Shown in pieces: positions 58,863 through 64,000 of a stretch of 64,000 nt of DNA (the first letter of the stretch is position 1; every line of letters begins with the position of its first letter). The DNA is from Tricholoma matsutake (Eukaryota; Basidiomycota; Agaricomycetes; Agaricales; Tricholomataceae): NCBI GenBank assembly GCA_026075535.2, contig AP026538.1, positions 186,001-250,000 of the forward strand. Reading direction: 5' to 3'. The notes below the pieces were generated by a model. It was not told the DNA's origin. It saw only the letters and a list, made by a program, of their open reading frames with translations, and ran no database searches. The translations under genes were made by a program, and so were the position numbers.

Positions 58863-59551
58863 TGTTAAGACTATCAGTCTCGACTCAGTCTTAGGTCATG
58901 TGTCGCAGTTAGAGGCTTTCCAACTGTATCGGTATTGCACTAGGAGACTTTCCTAGTGTATCGGGCTTCCTGCCTTCACTTGGGTACTTCCTCAAGTCGT
59001 CACAGCTATCCATACTCAGAGGCTTTCTGAGTAGACCGTTCATTTGTGTATCACAGTTGGAGGCTTTCCAACTGTTGAGTTTGAGGTTATCACAGCCAGG
59101 GACTTCCTGAGCTGTCGAGTGTTCTGGTTGAGTCTAAGACCGTTGATTGAATTAGGTCAAGCTAAGGAATACAGGCAGTATTACAGTAGCTTATATATGT
59201 TTCAGAGATATCTATTGTCCAATTGGAGTATGAGATCCTTGTCAAGTAATAATAGAAGGAACAATAGAACAATAAGCCTCATGCCTAGCATGAGGCGTCC
59301 GATGTCACAGAGTGCTGTGGTGCAGCATGTCAACGAACAATAGAAGGTAAGCCTCATGCTGAGCATGAGGTGTCTGATGTCAAGGATCCGATGTCAAGGA
59401 CTGCTGTGGCACAGCATGTCAATCGGTGGGAGTCAAGTGTCAAAGGGTCTCCCATCAGAATGAGTCAAGTAAAATCATGTGGAAAAATGAAGTACCCGGT
59501 CTTGCTGGCATATGTCTGGCTGTGATCAGTTACGATAATAAAATTGTAACA
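58863..59551 (-). repeat. 3' LTR of gypsy family B
   Basis: 689 bp. Minus-strand start TGTTACAATTTTATT, end GATAGTCTTAACA, so TGTTA..TAACA ends. It contains two tandem blocks with the hairpin GCCTCATGC..GCATGAGG (about 59275-59420) and repeats of GAGGCTTTCCAACTGT. Confidence 0.8.
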
Positions 59552-59565
59552 TCACCCTCTCTCTA
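59552..59565 (-). promoter_or_regulatory. polypurine tract of gypsy B
   Basis: GAGAGAGGGTGA on the minus strand directly before the LTR. Confidence 0.65.
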
Positions 59566-59574
59566 TCTTTGAAG

Positions 59575-60018
59575 TCACTGACTTCGATCTCTATCTTGTC
59601 GGGTTGGGGTTTGAGGGAATCGGTTGGAGCATAGTAGTGTTCCCAACTCTCCATGTTCTCCAAGCAGGAGCCTCTTTGCCAGGCTGTATCCGCTCTCTTC
59701 ATTGTAGTGGGTGTTCCACTGGAGGTCAATCCACAGGGGTCTGCTCACACCTGCTAGTGGCCTCATACCCAGGCAAAGTCCCATCCGGTCGATGTAGAAG
59801 TCCTCGGGGAAGTATTCTTCATTGTCAAGGTCTCCCTTGAAACACCATTCCTCAAAGTGTGTCCTCACCCAAGTGAGGTCTGCCTTGGTGCTCCTCCAGG
59901 TGAAGAGGCAGCATTTGGGGCAGGTCAAGGATATCCTCCTGATCCAGTCGTCCCTTGTTATCCAGAAGGGAATCCCATGCAGGCATAACCAAGAGGGTCT
60001 GCCTGGGAGTATGTTCAT
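59575..60018 (-). CDS. extra ORF of gypsy B between pol and LTR, unknown function
   Basis: 147 codons, intact, ATG at 60018 (MNILPGRPSWLCLHGIPFW). It is separate from pol, which stops at 60171, and ends just before the purine tract. Visible: an aromatic-rich N-terminus, a CPKC pair (TCPKCCLFTWRST), a second Cys-containing stretch (EEWCFKGDLDNEEYFPEDFY), then GMRPLAGVSRPLWIDLQW and a charged C-terminus. No signal peptide or membrane segment is obvious. Its position is that of env-like or accessory ORFs, but it does not look like an envelope protein. An open frame in a decaying element suggests recent activity or chance; not recognised. Confidence 0.55.
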   Translation of the reverse strand: MNILPGRPSWLCLHGIPFWITRDDWIRRISLTCPKCCLFTWRSTKADLTWVRTHFEEWCFKGDLDNEEYFPEDFYIDRMGLCLGMRPLAGVSRPLWIDLQWNTHYNEESGYSLAKRLLLGEHGELGTLLCSNRFPQTPTRQDRDRSQ

Positions 60019-60170
60019 TCATGGTCCTTGGTCGATGACTGTCCATCCAGTCCTCACTGTGGTTCATAGTTGGTTCTGTCTGTGTAGTGTCGATGGGATG
60101 GGGAACATTTTGTGTTTTCTTTTGTATTCAGTTTGGTGGGTGTTCTGTTCTGGGGGTTCTACAGCTGTTG

Positions 60171-61261
60171 TCACTGTTTATATGCCCCTAGGATTGTCTT
60201 GGCATGTTTCAGGTTTCCCTCGGGCTCCCACGAGTTCTGCAAGGTCGGGTATCTGACCCACTTCACTAAGAAGTGCATGGTCCTTCCTTTCTTCTTGAGT
60301 CCGATGATTGCTTCCACTTCGTACTCTGATTCGCCTTCTATCAGATCAGGCGGCAGTTCTGGGAAGTTCGGACCTTGTGTCTCAGTTTCTTTGTATGGGG
60401 AAAGAAGTGCTGCGTGGAACACCAGGTGTATTTTCCACTGTTCTGGTAACTTCAGTTGGTAGGAGAGTGGGCTCAGGACCTTCTCGATAGAGAACGGTCC
60501 TTCTCTTTTTGGTGCAAGTTTCCTTGTTGCATGTGTCATCTTCATGTTCTTTGCTTCTAGCCATACTCTGTCTCCTTCTTTGAATGGGGTGAAGTGCCTC
60601 GTCGTTCTTTCTGCCATCATCTGTCTGGCTAATTCGTGCATTGCCTTTGCTTCATCTCAGGCCCATTGCAGTGCGACAAGTCACTTTTCTATGGCCAGTA
60701 TGTTCATTTTCAGGTAGGGGAGTGGGATCACCTTGGGCTCATAGCCCATCATGAGGTAGAACGGGGAGTTCCTCTGTACGGAGTGTGTTCTCTGGTTGTG
60801 CATGAACTCCGCAGTCGGGAGGTGTTTCCAATTCTCCTGGTTGTTCGAGCAGAAGCTCCGTAGGTACACTTCCACTTCTTGATTCACCCGTTCTGTCTCC
60901 CCGTCGGTCTGGGGGTGGTATGCCATGCTCTTCGCCAGCTTGATTCCAAGCAATCTTCCTAGCTCCTGGAAAAGCTGCGAGGCAAATCTGGGATCTCTGT
61001 CCAAGATGATCTTGTCTGGGAGGCCAAATCGCTTGTAGACATTGTCTAGGTAGAGGGTGGCTGCTCCCAATGCATCCACTGTTTTCCTGCAAGGGATAAA
61101 AATTACCCCCTTCATAAGCCCATGGTCTACCATGACCATGAGTGCATCATAACCATCGGACTCCGGTAGGTCAGTTATGAAATCTGTCGTCACCATTGCA
61201 AATGGTCTCGTCGCTTTGGACTTGATCAGTTGTAGCGGGGGTGTCATCAGGTAGGTATTGA
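60171..61261 (-). pseudogene. gypsy B integrase core and chromodomain
   Basis: From the hAT insertion point: INTYLMTPPLQLIKSKATRP, VTTDFITDLPESDGY (Asp), ILDRDPRFASQLF (Asp), SMAYHPQTDGETERVNQEVE (Glu), then AEFMHNQRTHSV. The core is open from 61274 to 60681. After two TGAs (both likely CGA) the GPY/SH3-like region VWLEAKNMKM, REGPFSIEKVL and a chromodomain EYEVEAIIGLKKKGRTMHFLVKW follow, ending at 60171. Confidence 0.87.
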
Positions 61262-61439
61262 TAGGCAATAGCACGGGTTGGGGTAACCCATGCGGGTCAT
61301 GGCTACGGGTATCTCTGGGTATGGGTATGGGTCACACCTATGTCACCCGTGACCCGCACTTAACCCGCCCTGTATATGAGTTATGATTTTGGGCGCTCTA
61401 TATTATGGTAAGTTTCCATCTATTCCATATGATATTATA

Positions 61440-62045
61440 TTCATTATAACTCTATTTGAGTCTCGTTCGAAGGTCCCAATAAGATGAGAGACCTGTGTTC
61501 ATTCATTACTTCACAATAGTGCTATCTTGTTGGGTAGGGGGGCTTGGTATGAGTATCTGGGATCTTAGTGAGTTCTCACTCATTTCATATGATCTTATAC
61601 TTATTCTGACTCTATTTAGGTGTCGTCTGAAGGCCCCGATAAGACGAGAGGCATGCATCTATTCGTTAGTTCACAATAGCGGTATCTTGTTGGGTATGGG
61701 GGCTTGGTATGAGTATCTTGGATCTTAGTGAGTTTTCATTAATTTCATATGATCTTATACTTATTCTGACTCTGATTAGGAGTCGTTCAATGGCCCCGAG
61801 GAGACGAGAGGCCTGCGTCCATCTGTTATTTCACAATACCATTATCTTGTTGGGTTACCGGGTAGGGGGTCTTTGGTATGAGTATCTCAGATCTTTGTGA
61901 GTTCTGATCTGTTTTGTATTTATCTTATACTCATTCTGACTCTAATTAGGTGTCGTTCAAAGGTCCAGATGAGACGAGAGGCATGTGTCTATTTGTTACT
62001 TCACAATAGTGCTATCTTGTTGGGTAGGGGGGCTTTGAGTGACAA
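61440..62045 (+). repeat. tandem repeat, about 4 units of about 165 bp, in the hAT element
   Basis: Units share CATATGATCTTATACTTATTCTGACTC-type text, GAAGGCCCCGATAAGACGAGAGGC and CAATAGTGCTATCTTGTTGGGTAG. GGGTAGGGGG marks recur near 61531, 61694, 61863 and 62022. Confidence 0.85.
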
Positions 62046-62136
62046 CGAGTCAATCAAGACAATGTCTGATACTGAAAATACTAGTAACGTTTGTAATTCA
62101 TCCTTACACCCATTTTTTTTCTAACAAACTGTAGAC

Positions 62137-62610
62137 ATCTTCAAAACCACGGAATATATTCGACACCCTCCCCTCGTTAAGTGCCCCTGCACGTAAAGAG
62201 CTACGCAATGAACTGGACCGATATCTGTCGTTGGACCCGGAGATGGTGGACAACGTCATCATGTGGTGGCATGAGCGTTGATCAATGTATCCGTATCTAT
62301 CCTGCATGGCTTTGGATTACCTGACGATTCCAGGTATGTAATATGATTCTCATGCTCATTTTAATTACTAACACATATTGCATTAGCAACTTCTGTTGAC
62401 GTTGAACGTGTGTTCAGTCGTGGCCGGCTCGTTTTGTCCCACGTTCGGAGTCAGCTTTCTGCTCAATCAATGCGTGCTTTAATTTGCTTGGGATCATGGA
62501 GTTTACAGGAATTGGTGAAGGATTCTGATGTTTTGGCGGTAGGGACTTTGAATGACATTGAGGGAGACAAGGAACCTCATCTCGAGGCTGGATGGGACTG
62601 TATTGATTAA
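62137..62610 (+). pseudogene. hAT transposase C-terminal dimerisation domain
   Basis: Reading IFDTLPSLSAPARKELRNELDRYL, then YPYLSCMALDYLTIP. Across intron 62334-62386 it goes on to ATSVDVERVFSRGRLVLSHVRS, LSAQSMRALICLGSW and a stop at 62608. The block is the usual hAT C-terminal signature. The RNase H-like catalytic part is missing, and a TGA (CGA origin likely) precedes SMYPY. It cannot act alone. Confidence 0.85.
62334..62386 (+). other. intron in the hAT transposase remnant
   Basis: GTATGT..GCATTAG, 53 nt, with a perfect TACTAAC branch site near 62367. It joins YLTIP to ATSVDVERVFS in frame. Confidence 0.88.
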
Positions 62611-62792
62611 TAGTTTATGAGTTCTCGATAAATTACAGGATTTTATAGTACAACCCACGGTGTATACCCGTACCCGTGGTGACCCGTGGATGAAAACCCG
62701 TGGGTTGACAGGTAAATACCCTTGCGGGTCAGAGTACGGGTTAAATTTTGAACACCCGCGGGTTACCCGTGCCATTCCCTAGACCGTATTGA

Positions 62793-63999
62793 CCTTCATC
62801 TGCTGGCATGTTGCACATCCAGCAATGTAGTTCTTGATGTATGTCATCATCCCCAGCCACCAGTAGTCCCTTCTGATCATTTCAGTCGTCTGCCATTGTC
62901 CCGGGTGTCTGCTGGTCATCCCTCATGGTATTTTTGCACCAGCTTCTTCTGTAGTTCTCCATTGTCGGGGACATAGCATCTGTCTTGGAAGAATAGAAGG
63001 CTGTCTTCTATCTTCCAGTCTTCTAGCACCGACTTTATCAGTGGTGTTCCTTTGGTCTTTAGTGCTTCGATTGCACTCTTTACCAGATCATCTTTCATGA
63101 TGCTCCCTGCAAGCAAGTCATGCATTTCTGTGTCAATGAATTTTCCGAATACTGTTTCTGGCTGCATTGTGACATCTTCATTATCGTTGTCTTCCACTGG
63201 TATGTGATCTGCTCTTTGTGATAATGCATCGCTCTGTACCATCTGGGATCCGGGTACATGGACGAGTTGCAAGTCGAATTCCAATAGGAATAAGCTCCAT
63301 CTTGCCTGTCGTCTGTTCAGTTTCTGTGCTGTTCGGAAGTATGTCAAGTCCTTGTGGTCCGACAGGATTACCACCGGGTGTCCTGAACCCAGTAGGTAAT
63401 GTCTCCAGGTCTCTAGTGATCATACTATCACTAGTAGCTCCCTGTTGTAAATCTCGTAGTTCCGTTCTGTTGGTGTTAGCGCATGCAATATATATCCGCA
63501 TGGATGCCAGTCCCCATTCATATCCCTTTGTCTCAGCACTCCTCCTGTCACATGTTTCGAGGTGTCTGATTCGATTGTGAATAGCTTTGTTGGGTCCGGC
63601 ATCAGCAGTACCGGTGCTTCTGCAAATTTCCTTTTCAGCATCTGAAAGGCCTGTTCACATTCTGTTGTCCAGTTGAAGGCTTTGTCCTTCTTTGTTAGCT
63701 CATTAAGTGGTCTGCTTGTCTCCGTGAAATGTCCGATGAAGCTCCTGTAGAAGTTCCCAAATCCCAGGAAGGATCTTACTGCCTTTACATTTGTCGGGGT
63801 TGGCCAATCCTGTATACCTGCCAGTTTCATGTTGTCCATGGCAATTTTGTTGGGTTGGATGATCAGACCCAAGAATTCCACTTTGTGGACGTTGAATTTG
63901 CATTTCTCTGGTTTCAAGTATAAGTCGTTCTCTGCCAGTCTTTGCAGTACCCTCTTTGTCCTTTCCTACTGTTTGTTCTGATCCTTGGAGAATATCAGG
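62793..63999 (-). pseudogene. gypsy B RT end, RNase H and integrase finger
   Basis: RT end and connection: LKPEKCKFNVHKVEFLGLII, WPTPTNVKAVRSFLGFGNFY, FNWTTECEQAFQMLKRKF. RNase H: FTIESDTSKHVTGGVL (Asp), NYEIYNRELLVIV (Glu), [12 protein letters not shown] (Asp), [16 protein letters not shown]. Integrase finger: SRHPGQWQTTEMIRRDYWW and GCATCQQMKVNT, just before the hAT. A TGA at 63420 and a frame change near 62920 are the only breaks here. Confidence 0.87.
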
Positions 64000-64000
64000 A

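Larger units (their letters stand above)
61262..62784 (+). mobile_element. hAT element, internally reduced, inserted in gypsy B integrase
   Basis: Ends TAGGCAATAGCACGGGT (left) and CCCGTGCCATTCCCTA (right, to 62781, then GAC). Flanking 8-bp duplications GGTATTGA (61254-61261) and CGTATTGA (62785-62792) differ at one base. Removing the element and one duplication joins QQMKVNT to YLMTPP in frame on the minus strand. It contains only the C-terminal part of a hAT transposase plus tandem repeats and CCCGTGG/CGGGTA-rich subterminal zones. Confidence 0.85.
58863..64000 (-). mobile_element. Ty3/gypsy chromovirus, family B (3' part, hAT inside)
   Basis: Minus-strand element entering from the right edge: RT end, RNase H, integrase with chromodomain, an extra ORF, then the 3' LTR at 59551-58863. 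It is inserted in LINE copy 2. Lesions are few: a TGA at 63420 (CGA origin), a frame change near 62920, two TGAs between integrase and chromodomain parts (60680-60640), and the hAT insertion at 61262-62784. It looks younger than family A copies. Confidence 0.87.

Noticed and set aside
1..64000. CRISPR array, rRNA, bacterial operons
   Set aside because: No regularly spaced direct repeats with unique spacers, no rRNA sequence, and spliceosomal introns throughout.

Overview
This window looks like transposon-packed DNA from a filamentous basidiomycete, most probably an agaricomycete mushroom. The evidence is the mix of families, recognised by motif only: Ty3/gypsy chromoviruses, a tyrosine-recombinase (DIRS/Ngaro-like) retroelement, TNP2-type CACTA and MULE-SWIM transposases, CxC5/CxC6 cysteine clusters of the KDZ transposon world, and an agaricomycete-type LINE. 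Introns are short (about 50-60 nt, GT..AG, one with a perfect TACTAAC branch site). I find no clearly intact host gene. Almost every reading frame is broken, very often by CGA to TGA, CAG to TAG or TGG to TAG/TGA changes, as expected from cytosine methylation and deamination or a RIP-like process.

Layout, left part: 1-1877 is the 3' end of a gypsy chromovirus (family A) with its LTR. 2180-8072 (- strand) holds a conserved coiled-coil hypothetical gene and a TNP2-like transposase. 8316-9166 is a near-perfect long inverted repeat. 9618-14065 is a multi-exon MULE transposase with a SWIM finger, split by a non-autonomous hAT element (11784-13162). 15770-20833 is a complete family A element: two LTRs, 5-bp target duplication, gag, protease, partial RT and integrase. 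21675-22353 is a solo LTR of another family (D). 22781-24190 (- strand) is a decayed CRN/RHS-like P-loop NTPase gene. 24240-25670 is an AT-rich satellite-like array.

Middle part: 26277-33590 is a long LINE whose 5' segment is inverted, as in twin priming. 33712-34074 is a tRNA-derived SINE with a 16-bp target duplication. 36010-36669 holds a MITE fragment beside a protein-kinase-like fragment. 37325-38560 is a minisatellite-filled hAT-like element. 38560-43249 (- strand) is a large DUF6729-like/3'-5' exonuclease gene interrupted by a 373-bp MITE. Upstream of it, 43401-43496 carries palindromic CCATATATGG (CArG-type) sites. 43748-47992 (- strand) is the DIRS/Ngaro-like element (gag, RT-RNase H, tyrosine recombinase).

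Right part: 48482-52538 (+ strand) holds two decayed genes, a conserved hypothetical and a CxC5/CxC6 protein. 53270-64000 is a nested stack: LINE 3' fragment, family A gypsy split by a solo LTR D, a gypsy C end, a second LINE fragment, and gypsy family B (- strand) with an extra ORF between pol and LTR. Gypsy B is itself split by a hAT element at 61262-62784.

The parts do not form a pathway. They record successive insertions whose order can be read from the nesting. The most unusual items are the exonuclease gene with its palindromic upstream region, the extra gypsy B ORF, the LINE 5' inversion, the long inverted repeat, and insertions whose removal restores the host reading frame. All family names rest on motif recognition; no database search was run.
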